From NCBI GenBank assembly GCA_036504995.1, contig DASXUG010000011.1, positions 1 through 64,000 of the forward strand: DNA of 64,000 bases. Reading direction: 5' to 3'. How positions within the stretch are numbered: the first letter of the stretch is position 1; each line of letters begins with the position of its first letter. Source of the stretch: DASXUG01 sp036504995. Its GTDB lineage: Bacteria; Pseudomonadota; Gammaproteobacteria; Burkholderiales; Methylophilaceae. Shown piece by piece: positions 1 through 9,062 of the stretch. A model generated the notes under the pieces. The model did no database searches. It was not told where the DNA came from and worked only from the letters and a program-made list of their open reading frames with translations. The translations under genes were made by a program, and so were the position numbers.

Positions 1-1
1 T

Positions 2-448
2 CAACCATGGGTTGGTGCTACATTGACTATGTTTGCTGGTCCTGATGGCGTAATGGGCGGTTTCACTGCTTGGGATCCAATCAAAGGTAAATCAGTTTGG
101 TACAACAAAGAGAAATTCTCTGCTTGGGGTGGTGTGTTAACAACTGCTTCAGACTTAGTATTCTACGGTACTTTAGATCGTTGGTTCAAAGCTGTTGATG
201 CACAATCAGGTAAAGAACTTTGGAAATTCCAAGTAGGTTCAGGCGTGATTGGTAATGCATTCACATACGGCCATGCTGGTAAACAATACGTTGGTGTGCT
301 TTCAGGCATCGGTGGTTGGGCTGGTGTAGCGATGAACTTAGGTATGACTAACGATACAGACGCACTTGGTGCTGCTGGTGGTTACAAAGAACTAACTAAG
401 TACAATGCTGCTCCTGGCGGCGGTGCACTTAACGTGTTCAGCTTGTAA
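2..448 (+). CDS. xoxF: XoxF-type methanol dehydrogenase, 3' part only
   Basis: The window opens inside this gene, so only the last 148 codons and the stop are visible. The reading frame aligns without a gap to residues 478-625 of the complete xoxF at 12892-14769, with six amino-acid differences. XoxF is the periplasmic, PQQ- and lanthanide-dependent alcohol dehydrogenase; the visible part is the C-terminal end of the beta-propeller. The catalytic and metal-binding region lies outside the window, so the XoxF rather than MxaF assignment rests on near identity to the complete copy and on the xoxJ and xoxG genes that follow. A strong terminator lies 56 bases after the stop. Confidence 0.95.
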   Translation, partial: QPWVGATLTMFAGPDGVMGGFTAWDPIKGKSVWYNKEKFSAWGGVLTTASDLVFYGTLDRWFKAVDAQSGKELWKFQVGSGVIGNAFTYGHAGKQYVGVLSGIGGWAGVAMNLGMTNDTDALGAAGGYKELTKYNAAPGGGALNVFSL

Positions 449-503
449 TTTATAGTTGAAAAACTAGAAGTTACAGAACTAACCGTTAGTTAGTATGTCA
501 TAT

Positions 504-532
504 AAACACCCCGCTTCGGCGGGGTGTTTTTT
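504..532 (+). terminator. Rho-independent terminator after xoxF
   Basis: An 11-bp perfect stem (504-514 with 519-529) closed by a UUCG tetraloop is followed by a T run. It lies between the truncated xoxF and xoxJ and should limit read-through, so xoxJ probably receives reduced read-through or has its own promoter. Confidence 0.9.
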
Positions 533-576
533 ATATGTGAGTGAATAATAACCTAACGGAAAATGAGGAAGATGGA

Positions 577-1479
577 ATGATAAAAAAATTGCTAATATGT
601 GCGCTTCTATGTAGTGCAATAACAAGTGCTTATACGCAAGCAGAGGAATTAGAGATCCCAACCCTGAATCCTGATGAAGGCCGGATTGGTGAAGTTAGAC
701 GCGTAGAAGACCCAACAGAATTTAAGGTGTGTGCTGATCCAGACAACATGCCGTACTCCAATGTCAAACAAGAAGGTTTCGAAGATAAAATTGCAGCAGT
801 GATTGCGAAAGACTTAGGTAAGAAATTATCATTTGCTTACGCTTATAATCGTCAAGGTTTTTATAGAAATACGATTAATGCCAACCGTTGCGATGTGATT
901 ATCAGCACCACTTCCGATAATGACGCATTGCTAACCTCAAAGCCTTACTATCGATCTACTCATGTGTTTGTGTATCGTAAAGATAGTGGTTATAACATTA
1001 CCGATTGGACCTCTCCAGATTTGAAAAAAGGGATCATCGGTATTATTGATCACAGCCCAGCGACTAGGCCAATGGCGGATAACGGCTTAATGCCAAACGC
1101 AGTTCCCTATAGAATGCAGCGGGATCTTAACTTGCCGCCAAGTTTTCTGATTGACGATTTGGCTGATAAGAAAATCGATGTTGCGATTGTGTGGGGTCCG
1201 ATTGGTGGTTATTTTGCTAAACAATCCAAGGTGCCAATGGTTGTCAATATTATCCCTGAATATGAGCAAGTGAATGCTCACGGTAAAGAAAACTGGAATA
1301 TTTCATTTGCGGTACGCAAAAAAGATAAAGAACGCTTAGCAATGATTCAAGGTGCGTTTGATCGCCATCAAGATGAAATCTTGAAGATTTTAGATGATTA
1401 CGGTGTTCCACACGTGCCAGTTATTGATGGCGACAGCGTCGAAAAAGTGTATCGTGAAGGAAATAAGGCACAAAAGTAA
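577..1479 (+). CDS. xoxJ: XoxJ, methanol dehydrogenase-associated periplasmic binding protein
   Basis: This 300-residue protein matches the quinoprotein dehydrogenase-associated substrate-binding-like family (XoxJ/MxaJ). It starts with a signal peptide (MIKKLLICALLC at the N-terminus) and continues with a periplasmic-binding fold; the motif FKVCADPDNMPYSN near residue 48 is typical. XoxJ is encoded with XoxF and is thought to help activate or mature it rather than import a solute. I chose ATG 577, which has GAGGAAGATGG just upstream, over an in-frame GTG at 541 that would put a charged extension before the signal peptide. Its place between xoxF and xoxG supports the call. Confidence 0.9.
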   Translation: MIKKLLICALLCSAITSAYTQAEELEIPTLNPDEGRIGEVRRVEDPTEFKVCADPDNMPYSNVKQEGFEDKIAAVIAKDLGKKLSFAYAYNRQGFYRNTINANRCDVIISTTSDNDALLTSKPYYRSTHVFVYRKDSGYNITDWTSPDLKKGIIGIIDHSPATRPMADNGLMPNAVPYRMQRDLNLPPSFLIDDLADKKIDVAIVWGPIGGYFAKQSKVPMVVNIIPEYEQVNAHGKENWNISFAVRKKDKERLAMIQGAFDRHQDEILKILDDYGVPHVPVIDGDSVEKVYREGNKAQK

Positions 1480-1495
1480 TTTTTACATCGTATGA

Positions 1496-1508
1496 TTTTG
1501 TAACTTGA
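1496..1508 (+). promoter_or_regulatory. 13-base motif TTTTGTAACTTGA upstream of xoxG
   Basis: The identical 13-mer occurs upstream of the complete xoxF at 12734-12746. It ends 144 bases before the xoxG start codon here and 146 bases before the xoxF start codon there. In the xoxF copy the last four bases open a good -35 box; here the -35-like TTGATG has no convincing -10 at 17 bases. Its role as a regulator site or promoter part is inference. Confidence 0.4.
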
Positions 1509-1651
1509 TGTTAAAATAATGTTAATGAATAACTGTTTTTAGGTTTACAAAGTCAACCAAGGTAATAGTAATTCGTTATTTCTATACAGATTGATAAAGT
1601 GTGCAAGGCGCATCAGTCAACATGTATTTTATTTATGATCGAGGAGATAAC

Positions 1652-2152
1652 ATGTTTGGTAATAAAGTAGTTAAAGTTGTATTGATTGCTTCAGCGATAG
1701 CCTTGCAAGGTTTTACGGCTACTGCTTCGGCAGATGTTACTTTTGTAGCAACGCAAGATGGCGCTCCAATCACAATTGATCCAGCAATTTTTGATACTCC
1801 TGAAGCTAAAGAGTTTTTGACTACTGGTAAAAACCCATATGTGGGCAATGCCGAGGCCGTAGCACGTGGCAAGAAGATTTTTAATCTATATTCATGTGCA
1901 GCTTGTCATGGCCCTGAGGCTAATGGTCAAGTAGGCCCTAACTTACATGGTCCAGACTTCCATTATCCAAAAGATGCGACAAACAAGGGTATGTTTGAGA
2001 CAATTTGGCACGGTACAAATGGTGGTATGGGTGCAAAAGGCTTAGGCTTAATGGATCCGACTGACCCAACAAATGGTTTGAAACCAGATGAAGTATTGAA
2101 AGTTATTGCTTGGGTTCGCAGTCATAACTCTAAATTAACAGGTAACGAATAA
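1652..2152 (+). CDS. xoxG: XoxG-like cytochrome c, soluble periplasmic
   Basis: This 166-residue protein has a Sec signal peptide ending near ATASA (residue 27) and one haem c site, C82-A-A-C85-H86, with a downstream NGGMGAKG segment whose Met is the likely axial ligand. XoxG is the electron acceptor of XoxF methanol dehydrogenase. The start at ATG 1652 has GAGGAGA seven bases upstream; an upstream in-frame GTG would spoil the signal peptide. It follows xoxJ by 172 bases. A terminator follows, so it is probably monocistronic. The next gene is a close paralog. Confidence 0.88.
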   Translation: MFGNKVVKVVLIASAIALQGFTATASADVTFVATQDGAPITIDPAIFDTPEAKEFLTTGKNPYVGNAEAVARGKKIFNLYSCAACHGPEANGQVGPNLHGPDFHYPKDATNKGMFETIWHGTNGGMGAKGLGLMDPTDPTNGLKPDEVLKVIAWVRSHNSKLTGNE

Positions 2153-2193
2153 TTGCGTCTTGCATGACTTTTGTTATGCTTGAGTAAATAAAG

Positions 2194-2222
2194 AAAAGGT
2201 CGCCAAATGGTGGCCTTTTCTG
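2194..2222 (+). terminator. Rho-independent terminator after xoxG
   Basis: An 11-bp stem with two G-U pairs (2194-2204 with 2209-2219) around an AAAT loop, ending in TTTTC, lies 42 bases after the xoxG stop and separates the two tandem cytochrome genes. Confidence 0.75.
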
Positions 2223-2338
2223 CTTTATGGCAATAGGTTTATGAGATAGAATCTAGCAGTAGGTTAAGTTTAGTTGCCAGTTTTAAAGGTTGTAAAATAA
2301 TTTAATTATCATAAAAAAACATAGGTGAGGAGATTTAA

Positions 2339-2896
2339 ATGAACATCAAAAAACATTCAGCAATGTCAACTTCAGCGTTAGTCGTGACTTTATTAGCAAC
2401 ATTAGCCTTGCCTGCATGTTCAGGCAAGTCTGGTGATGCGGCAAGTGGCTCTGCAGCTACAGAATCCACTGGCACAGCGATTGCTTTTGTAAAAACGCAA
2501 GACGGCTCACCATTGGAGATTAAAGCAGAATTGTTCGATACCGCTGAGGCAAAACAGTTCTTAACTTCTGGTAAAAACCCCTACATTGGTAACGCAGCTG
2601 CCATTGAAAAAGGTAAAAAATTGTTCCAAATGTATTCTTGTACGCAATGTCATGGTGGTGATGCACAGGGGCAAACAGGCCCAAGCTTACATGGCCCAGA
2701 CTTTCACTATGCAAAAAATGCAACAAATAAGGGCATGTTTGAAACGATTTGGAACGGCACAAACGGTGGTATGGGTGCAAAAGGTAAAGGCTTGATGGAT
2801 CCTACAGATCCTGCCAATGGATTAACGCCAAATGAAGTGCTCCAGATTCAATCTTGGATACGCAGTCACAATGATAAACTAACAGGCAATGAATAA
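2339..2896 (+). CDS. XoxG-like cytochrome c, predicted lipoprotein paralog
   Basis: The 185-residue product is a second copy of the preceding cytochrome: from residue ~50 the two share most positions, including PYxGNA, CxxCH (C101-T-Q-C104-H105), LHGPDFHY, ATNKGMFETIW and SHNxKLTGNE at the C-terminus. The N-terminus differs. It ends in LALPAC at Cys27 followed by a Ser/Gly/Ala-rich linker, which resembles a lipobox with an unusual Pro at -2, so the protein may be membrane anchored. A strong RBS (GGTGAGGAG) precedes ATG 2339. The NADH dehydrogenase gene begins 13 bases after the stop, suggesting one transcript. Confidence 0.85.
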   Translation: MNIKKHSAMSTSALVVTLLATLALPACSGKSGDAASGSAATESTGTAIAFVKTQDGSPLEIKAELFDTAEAKQFLTSGKNPYIGNAAAIEKGKKLFQMYSCTQCHGGDAQGQTGPSLHGPDFHYAKNATNKGMFETIWNGTNGGMGAKGKGLMDPTDPANGLTPNEVLQIQSWIRSHNDKLTGNE

Positions 2897-2909
2897 TTAA
2901 AAGTCTAAT

Positions 2910-4244
2910 ATGCAAACAAAATCGAAACAAGCAGCAGGGTTACATCGGATAGTCATTGTGGGAGGCGGGGCTGGTGGGCTCGAGCTCGCTACCAGATTAG
3001 GGGACACCTTAGGTAAAAAGGGTAAGGCTGATGTTACCTTAATTGATCGTAGCAGAACGCATGTCTGGAAGCCGCTTTTACATGAGATTGCTGCTGGTAG
3101 CATGAACCCAGATCAGCATGAGCTAGTCTATTTGGCTCAAGCGCACTGGCATCACTTCCACTTTAGACTTGGTGAAATGGAAGGTATCAATCGAGAAAAA
3201 AAAGAAGTGTATGTAGGCGCTAGCTTGGATGAGAACGGTGTCGAGTTTATTCCTCGCCGTGTGGTTCCTTATGACACCTTGATTATTGCAATTGGCAGTA
3301 CGACTAATGACTTTGGTATTAAGGGTGCGCGTGAAAATTCAATCGCTTTAGATACGCAAAAGCAGGCTGAGTTTTTTCACCGCAAACTGCATAATTCATT
3401 GGTGCGCGCGCAAACTCAGGTTGAGCCAGTGCGCGCTGGTCAGCTGGAGGTTGTTATTGTTGGCGCTGGCGCAACTGGGGTGGAGTTGTCCGCCGAGTTG
3501 CATAATACAACACGCGAATTAGCTGCTTATGGTTTGGATAAGATTGACCCAGATAAAGATATTAGCATTTCGCTGATTGAGGCATCTGACCGTGTTTTAC
3601 CAGCTTTGCCTTTATCTTTGTCGCACTCTGTTGATTTGGAGTTGCGTAAACTAAAGGTACACGTTTATACGGGTGAACGCGTAACTGAGGTGACGGATAA
3701 AGGTATTTATACGCACAGTGGTCGCTTTATTCCTTCTGAATTGGTGGTCTGGGCGGCTGGTATTAAAGCGCCTGACTTTTTGAAAGATATAGATGGACTA
3801 GAAACTAATCGAATCAATCAATTAGTAGTGAAGCGTACGCTGCAAACGACACGCGATGACAATGTATTTGCCTTTGGTGATTGTGCTGCTTGTCCGCGCC
3901 CAGGACATGAAGACAATGTGCCGCCACGTGCTCAATCTGCGCACCAGCAGGCTTCTATGTTGGTTAAAACGGTTAAAGCGCGCATTGCAGGTAAAGCATT
4001 GCCAGAGTACACCTACCGAGATTACGGTTCTTTGGTCAATCTTGGTAAATACTCAACCGTGGGTAGCTTGATGGGCGCTGTAGCAGGCGGAAATCTATTC
4101 ATTGAGGGTATGTTTGCTAGATTAATGTACAAGTCACTTTATCAAATGCATTTGATTAGTTTACATGGTTTCTTTACCGTGTTTTTGCAAACGCTCGCCC
4201 GTTTAATTACAAGACGAACCGAGCCACATGTGAAGTTACATTAG
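2910..4244 (+). CDS. ndh: Type II NADH dehydrogenase (NDH-2), FAD-dependent
   Basis: A 444-residue membrane-associated flavoprotein that oxidises NADH and reduces quinone without proton pumping. Two dinucleotide folds are visible: IVIVGGGAGGLELAT near residue 14 for FAD and VVIVGAGATGVELSAE near residue 187 for NADH, followed by the FAD-binding VFAFGDCAACPRPG near 320. The C-terminus (from residue ~375) carries hydrophobic/amphipathic segments that fit membrane attachment. Length and motifs are normal for the family. It sits 13 bases after the lipoprotein cytochrome gene, with no clear Shine-Dalgarno of its own, so translational coupling is likely. Confidence 0.93.
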   Translation: MQTKSKQAAGLHRIVIVGGGAGGLELATRLGDTLGKKGKADVTLIDRSRTHVWKPLLHEIAAGSMNPDQHELVYLAQAHWHHFHFRLGEMEGINREKKEVYVGASLDENGVEFIPRRVVPYDTLIIAIGSTTNDFGIKGARENSIALDTQKQAEFFHRKLHNSLVRAQTQVEPVRAGQLEVVIVGAGATGVELSAELHNTTRELAAYGLDKIDPDKDISISLIEASDRVLPALPLSLSHSVDLELRKLKVHVYTGERVTEVTDKGIYTHSGRFIPSELVVWAAGIKAPDFLKDIDGLETNRINQLVVKRTLQTTRDDNVFAFGDCAACPRPGHEDNVPPRAQSAHQQASMLVKTVKARIAGKALPEYTYRDYGSLVNLGKYSTVGSLMGAVAGGNLFIEGMFARLMYKSLYQMHLISLHGFFTVFLQTLARLITRRTEPHVKLH

Positions 4245-4258
4245 TTAGATCATTAGTT

Positions 4259-4299
4259 GAAATAAAAAAAGCGCTTACTTGTAAGCGCTTTTTTATTTC
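4259..4299. terminator. Bidirectional terminator between ndh and lplT
   Basis: A long nearly perfect inverted repeat (core AAAAGCGCTTAC, loop TT, GTAAGCGCTTTT) flanked by A and T runs on both sides lies between two convergent genes and can end transcription from either strand. Confidence 0.92.
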
Positions 4300-4317
4300 A
4301 AACTGAGAGATCTGTTG

Positions 4318-5505
4318 CTAGTGCGAGGCACTAATTTCATCGGCAGAAATGCGATTGCGATAAAATCGATTAATGATGCCCATAGTGATTAGTACAAATG
4401 TACCAAATAATAATACGATCATATTAATATGTATTTGTTCTCGTAACATCAGTGTATAAGCACCACTCATAATCAGTATGCCTATGTTTTCATTAAAGTT
4501 TTGAACGGCGATGGAGTGCCCAGAGCCAATTAGTAAGTGTCCGCGGTGTTGTAATAAGGCATTAAGTGGCACAACAAAATAACCACTGAGCACACCAATC
4601 GCGAATAATAATATGATGCCTAAGTGCCATTCAGTGACAACCACCATGAGCATCACCAATACTCCCATCATCATGCCAGCAGGTAGCACAGACATCGAGT
4701 TCTCAAGTTTGACGTATTTGCCTGCGAATATAGAGCCTGCAGCAATACCTACAGCAACCACCACGGTTAAATAGGTGGCGTGTTCATGGTCAAATCCCAG
4801 TGCATAGGCCGCCCAAAGCAAAACAATCAAGCGCATGGTAGCGCCTGCCCCCCAAAACAGGGTGGTGACTGCCAATGACACTTGACCTTGTTTATCTATC
4901 CATAACACTTTAAATGAGTGCCAGAAGTCAACGAGTAGCACAATAGGGTTGCTAATCGGGTTGGCCTTGAATTTAGGTAGTTTGGGGATGAATAAATTGA
5001 ATATGGCGGCAGAAAAGTATAGCAGCGTGACAAAAATAATGGAGTGCATAATACCAAATCTCGGAATCACTGCTCCTAATACACCGCCCAGCACAATCGC
5101 CATCACAGTTGAGCCTTCCATCCAGCCATTGGCTTTGACCAAGTCGTTAGGTGGTAAGTATTCACTTAGAATACCGTATTTTGCCGGTGAGTAAGCTGCT
5201 GCACCGATGCCCACAACGCCATACGCATATAAAGGTGGCATGCCAAAAATCATGGTGATACAGCCTAAAAACTTAATGGTATTAGACACAAACATCACGC
5301 GCCCTTTGGGAAAGCTGTCGGCAATGGAACCGACAAAGGGGGCTAGCAGAATGTAGGAAATAACAAAAAATTGAAGCAGTAATGGTTCATGCCAGCTTGG
5401 GGATTTTAACTCGCGCAATGCAGCAATAGCTGTGAAAAGCAGAGTGTTATCAGCAAGCGCAGATAAAAACTGCGCACTGAGTATGATATAAAACCCAATA
5501 TTCAT
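4318..5505 (-). CDS. lplT: Lysophospholipid transporter LplT-like (MFS)
   Basis: A 395-residue major-facilitator protein with about twelve hydrophobic segments. The opening NIGFYIILSAQFLSALADNTL and the following GSIADSFPKGRVMF loop match the LplT family, which flips lysophospholipids across the inner membrane for re-acylation. In enterobacteria lplT sits beside aas; no acyltransferase gene is next to it here, so the partner enzyme must be elsewhere. It is 72 bases downstream of the PhoH-like gene on the same strand. The LplT assignment over another MFS member is moderately firm. Confidence 0.8.
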   Translation of the reverse strand: MNIGFYIILSAQFLSALADNTLLFTAIAALRELKSPSWHEPLLLQFFVISYILLAPFVGSIADSFPKGRVMFVSNTIKFLGCITMIFGMPPLYAYGVVGIGAAAYSPAKYGILSEYLPPNDLVKANGWMEGSTVMAIVLGGVLGAVIPRFGIMHSIIFVTLLYFSAAIFNLFIPKLPKFKANPISNPIVLLVDFWHSFKVLWIDKQGQVSLAVTTLFWGAGATMRLIVLLWAAYALGFDHEHATYLTVVVAVGIAAGSIFAGKYVKLENSMSVLPAGMMMGVLVMLMVVVTEWHLGIILLFAIGVLSGYFVVPLNALLQHRGHLLIGSGHSIAVQNFNENIGILIMSGAYTLMLREQIHINMIVLLFGTFVLITMGIINRFYRNRISADEISASH

Positions 5506-5577
5506 TATTTAATTATGTTGGCAAGCTTCAGTTTGGCCGTTAAGTTTTTATCATGCGGTTGATGCGCTCGATGGCTT

Positions 5578-6975
5578 TTACAGGGCTTCAGCAGCAAAGT
5601 CAGCTAAACGTGAGCGTTCACCACGTACTAACGTGATATGACCATTATGCTCCCAACCTTTGAACCTATCGACAACATAAGTTAAACCTGAACTGCCCTC
5701 AGTTAAGTAAGGGGTATCAATTTGGGCGATATTGCCCAAACATACGACCTTTGTGCCTGGACCCGCGCGCGTAATGAGCGTTTTCATTTGTTTGGGCGTC
5801 AAGTTTTGCGCTTCATCAATAATGAGGAATTTATGCAAGAAAGTGCGACCGCGCATAAAGTTGAGTGATTTAACTTTAATGCGTGTACGGATTAAGTCTT
5901 GAGTCGCTGCGCGTCCCCATTCACCAGCATCTTCATCTGATTTGTTAAGTACATCTAAGTTATCTTCAAGCGCACCCATCCATGGCGCCATTTTCTCTTC
6001 TTCCGTTCCTGGTAAGAAGCCAATATCCTCGCCTACAGGTACGGTAACGCGGGTCATAATGATCTCACTATAGATTTTTTTATCTAAAGTTTGCGTCAGT
6101 GCAGAAGCCAAAGTGAGCAATGTCTTACCTGTACCTGCTTGCCCTAGCAGGGTAATGAAGTCTACATTCGGATCCATTAATAGGTTCAAGGCAAAGTTTT
6201 GCTCACGATTACGTGCAGTAATGCCCCAAACACTATGCTTGGGTTGCATATAGTCTTTTACTACTTCTAGTACCGCCGTATTGCCTTCAATGCTCCGCAC
6301 AATGGCGTGGAATGGCTTTTCAAATTCATAGTAGATGAATTCGTTGATTAAAAAGGTTTTGCACAGTGGGCCCGTGATGCGGTAAAACATACGGCCTGCA
6401 TCCTGCCAGGATTCCATTTCTTTACTGTGTTTTTCCCAGAAGTTGGCAGGTAGTTCCTTCATGCCTGTGTACAGTAAATCGGTGTCTTCTAACACTTTGT
6501 CGTTAAAGTAATCTTCCGCGGGCACGCCCATGGCGCGTGCTTTGATACGGATATTGATGTCTTTGCTGACTAAAATAACTTGGCGGTCAGGCTGTTTCTT
6601 TTGCAGATCAACAGCCACACCTAAAATCTCGTTATCTGCTTTGCTGCCAGCTAACCCAGGCAGTTCAATGCTAACGGCGTTAGTCTGCAAAAACAAACGG
6701 CCAGTAATGTGTTTGTTGCCATTAGCGCCTAGCGGGCAACCTAGCTCAAGGTCTGTTAGGTTGGTGCCAACAACGGCCTCTAAGTTGCGACTGGCTTGGC
6801 GCGCATTGCGGGCGACTTCTGTCATCCCTTTTTTATTATTATCAAGCTCTTCAAGCGTTACCATTGGCAGGTAAATGTCGTGCTCTTCAAAGCGGAATAA
6901 GCTTGACGGATCGTGCATCAATACGTTGGTATCTAGTACGAATAATTTAGTAGTTGTTGCGATTTTCTTAGCCAT
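5578..6975 (-). CDS. PhoH-family ATPase with N-terminal PIN domain
   Basis: The 465-residue protein has an N-terminal PIN nuclease-like domain (FVLDTNVLMHDP near residue 13 and further conserved acidic residues) and a C-terminal PhoH ATPase domain with Walker A GQAGTGKT (near 275) and Walker B FLIIDEAQNLTP (near 396). PIN-PhoH proteins are predicted RNA helicase-nucleases, comparable to YlaK and to PhoH2 toxins, but the cellular substrate is not settled. The catalytic aspartate pattern of the PIN domain appears intact. The peroxiredoxin gene lies 14 bases upstream on the same strand, so the two are probably cotranscribed. Confidence 0.88.
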   Translation of the reverse strand: MAKKIATTTKLFVLDTNVLMHDPSSLFRFEEHDIYLPMVTLEELDNNKKGMTEVARNARQASRNLEAVVGTNLTDLELGCPLGANGNKHITGRLFLQTNAVSIELPGLAGSKADNEILGVAVDLQKKQPDRQVILVSKDINIRIKARAMGVPAEDYFNDKVLEDTDLLYTGMKELPANFWEKHSKEMESWQDAGRMFYRITGPLCKTFLINEFIYYEFEKPFHAIVRSIEGNTAVLEVVKDYMQPKHSVWGITARNREQNFALNLLMDPNVDFITLLGQAGTGKTLLTLASALTQTLDKKIYSEIIMTRVTVPVGEDIGFLPGTEEEKMAPWMGALEDNLDVLNKSDEDAGEWGRAATQDLIRTRIKVKSLNFMRGRTFLHKFLIIDEAQNLTPKQMKTLITRAGPGTKVVCLGNIAQIDTPYLTEGSSGLTYVVDRFKGWEHNGHITLVRGERSRLADFAAEAL

Positions 6976-6989
6976 GAATCACAGGTTTC

Positions 6990-7448
6990 CTAATTTAGAG
7001 ATTGAATTGCTTCGAGCACAGCAATGACATGCCCATCTACTTTGACACCACGCCACTCTTTAACTATTTCACCATTGCCCTTGATAATAAAAGTACTGCG
7101 CTCTATCCCGCGTACTTCCTTGCCATACATTTTTTTCATCTTAATTACGCCAAACAACTGGCAAGCTAGTTCTTCTTTGTCTGACAGCAATTCGAACGGA
7201 AAGTTAAATTTCGCTTTGAAGTTTTCGTGAGATTTAAGACTGTCACGTGAAATGCCATAGACTTCAACACCCAGTTTCTCAAACTCTGCATAGTGGTCGC
7301 GAAACTGTTGGCCTTGCGTGGTGCAGCCTGGGGTGGAGTCTTTAGGGTAAAAGTACAGAACTATGGGTTTACCTGAATGTTCAGAAAGCTTAAAGGTTTT
7401 GCCACTGGTGGCAGGGAGTTCAAAGTCCGCAATTGTTTGGTTTAGCAT
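6990..7448 (-). CDS. bcp: Thioredoxin-dependent peroxiredoxin, Bcp/PrxQ type
   Basis: A 152-residue peroxiredoxin that reduces peroxides with thioredoxin-derived electrons in the cytoplasm. The peroxidatic cysteine is in DSTPGCTTQGQQF near residue 42. The second cysteine found five residues later in Escherichia coli Bcp is replaced by glutamine here; another cysteine lies in EELACQLFG near residue 92 and could act as an alternative resolving residue. It is the first gene of a probable two-gene unit with the PIN-PhoH gene. Confidence 0.92.
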   Translation of the reverse strand: MLNQTIADFELPATSGKTFKLSEHSGKPIVLYFYPKDSTPGCTTQGQQFRDHYAEFEKLGVEVYGISRDSLKSHENFKAKFNFPFELLSDKEELACQLFGVIKMKKMYGKEVRGIERSTFIIKGNGEIVKEWRGVKVDGHVIAVLEAIQSLN

Positions 7449-7544
7449 GCTAGGTTGTTTGAGGTTCTAATTTTAACTTGAGTATGCTCATTGTTGTTAA
7501 AAAATGGGATTAACGCAAGCATGTTTGATGAAGATTTAAATATT

Positions 7545-9062
7545 TTAATCGTTGGCAACGTATAACCTTGGCAGTTCAAATTCAATTAACGTTCCACCGC
7601 CATCTCTTGCCTTAAAGGCCACACTGCCATGCAATGCTTCCATTACCTTGAATGCAAAGGGGATTCCCAGTCCTGTGCCAAAGCGTTTGGTGGAAGGGCC
7701 AGGGCTGATGGCGCTAGGGTCAGGAGTAAACGGCATACCAGGGCCGCGATCAGCAATAAGTAAACGCATAGTCGAGTTGTTAATATCGGGCAAAATTTCA
7801 ATGGTGCTATGGCTAGGAGCGGCTTCAATCGAGTTGAGCAGTAAGTTATAAATAGCCTGCTCAAGCAAATGTTCATCGGTCACCATATTGTCATTGGCTT
7901 GTGCCCAGTCTGGCAGGTCTAGCGTGATCGATTTTTCGCGTAATTTTTGTTGTACAGGTAATATCGCACCATTGATGATTTGACGCAAAGATGTTTTATT
8001 GGCGTGCGGCTTTAGTGGGTGCAAATAAGCCAGTAGCGAGCCTGTCCAGCGTTCTAGTTTATCGACCGTTATAATAATGCCACGCAAAGATTCACGCGTG
8101 TCTTCATCTAATTCATCACTATCAGCCACTTGTGCGGTAGCGCGTATGCTCGCCAGAGGGTTGCGGATATTGTGCGCCAGCATCGGTACCAGCAAGCCTT
8201 GCGCTGCTTGTTTTTCGGTGCGGATTAAGGCCTCCTGGCTGCGTGCCAACTCTTCTGCCATATAGTTAATCGCCGAAGATAGTGTGGCGAGCTCTGCTGC
8301 ACCCTCCTCTGGCGCTTTATGTTCAAGTCGGCCTGCACTAATCTCATTTGTGGCATGTAGCAGGGCATTAATAGGTTTAACGATTGAGCGTTTAAGAAAA
8401 ACCCGAGAAAATAGTAGTAACAGGGTGGCAAGCATAATGGGGATCGACACTAGAAAAATAGTGATGCGCTTAGTTTCTTGTAAGCGCACCTCTAATTCAT
8501 GTTGTTTAAGCACAAGTAAGCGTTCGGCCCGTGCCGAGATGACCTCATAGCGCTTGAAAATAGTAGATTCCAAATTGCTGTTGAGTTTCTTTTCTATTGC
8601 TTCTTGTGTGGCGTTATGGTGCAAATTAAATATGGTTTGCGTTTCGCTGACAAAGCTATCGTAGCTGTCGTTTAGGTCTTGAATCGCGGCTAATTCTTCG
8701 TCACCAACGGTGAGTTTCTTAAGCTTATCAAAGTGTTGCTGAATGGTGATGGTGTAGTTGTTATATTCGCCCTCAGCACTAGGGTCAGCTAAAAAGTAGC
8801 TGTCAAACAACTCTTTCATTTGACGATATAAATCGCCACGGGTTTGTTGCACTTCTTGTACCAGCGAATTGATGCGCTGAGATTCTTGCAGCGATTTATC
8901 ACTCAGATTAATACCTAACGCCCCAGCTGCTGCTGCTAGGATGACGAGGGCAATAAATGCCAATTCGTGAATCAGCAGTAAATCGTTAAGCGATTTTTTT
9001 TTGTGCATACTGATTAGCTTGCTGTACGCGCGTTGGATTGCAGATTTAATGGAGTAACTCAC
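7545..9062 (-). CDS. Membrane sensor histidine kinase, orphan
   Basis: A 505-residue kinase with a membrane segment near residues 30-50, a periplasmic helical region, a second membrane segment near 195-215, a HAMP domain (VKPINALLHATNEISAGRLEH), a short coiled segment, the phosphoacceptor H-box LAHNIRNPLASIRA near 295 and a HATPase domain with N-box LLNSIEAAP and G-boxes DRGPGMPF and GTGLGIPFA. No response regulator gene lies beside it. The GTG start follows directly on the TonB stop codon (TAAGTG), so the two are translationally coupled; ATG 9008 is an alternative start. Confidence 0.85.
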   Translation of the reverse strand: MSYSIKSAIQRAYSKLISMHKKKSLNDLLLIHELAFIALVILAAAAGALGINLSDKSLQESQRINSLVQEVQQTRGDLYRQMKELFDSYFLADPSAEGEYNNYTITIQQHFDKLKKLTVGDEELAAIQDLNDSYDSFVSETQTIFNLHHNATQEAIEKKLNSNLESTIFKRYEVISARAERLLVLKQHELEVRLQETKRITIFLVSIPIMLATLLLLFSRVFLKRSIVKPINALLHATNEISAGRLEHKAPEEGAAELATLSSAINYMAEELARSQEALIRTEKQAAQGLLVPMLAHNIRNPLASIRATAQVADSDELDEDTRESLRGIIITVDKLERWTGSLLAYLHPLKPHANKTSLRQIINGAILPVQQKLREKSITLDLPDWAQANDNMVTDEHLLEQAIYNLLLNSIEAAPSHSTIEILPDINNSTMRLLIADRGPGMPFTPDPSAISPGPSTKRFGTGLGIPFAFKVMEALHGSVAFKARDGGGTLIEFELPRLYVAND

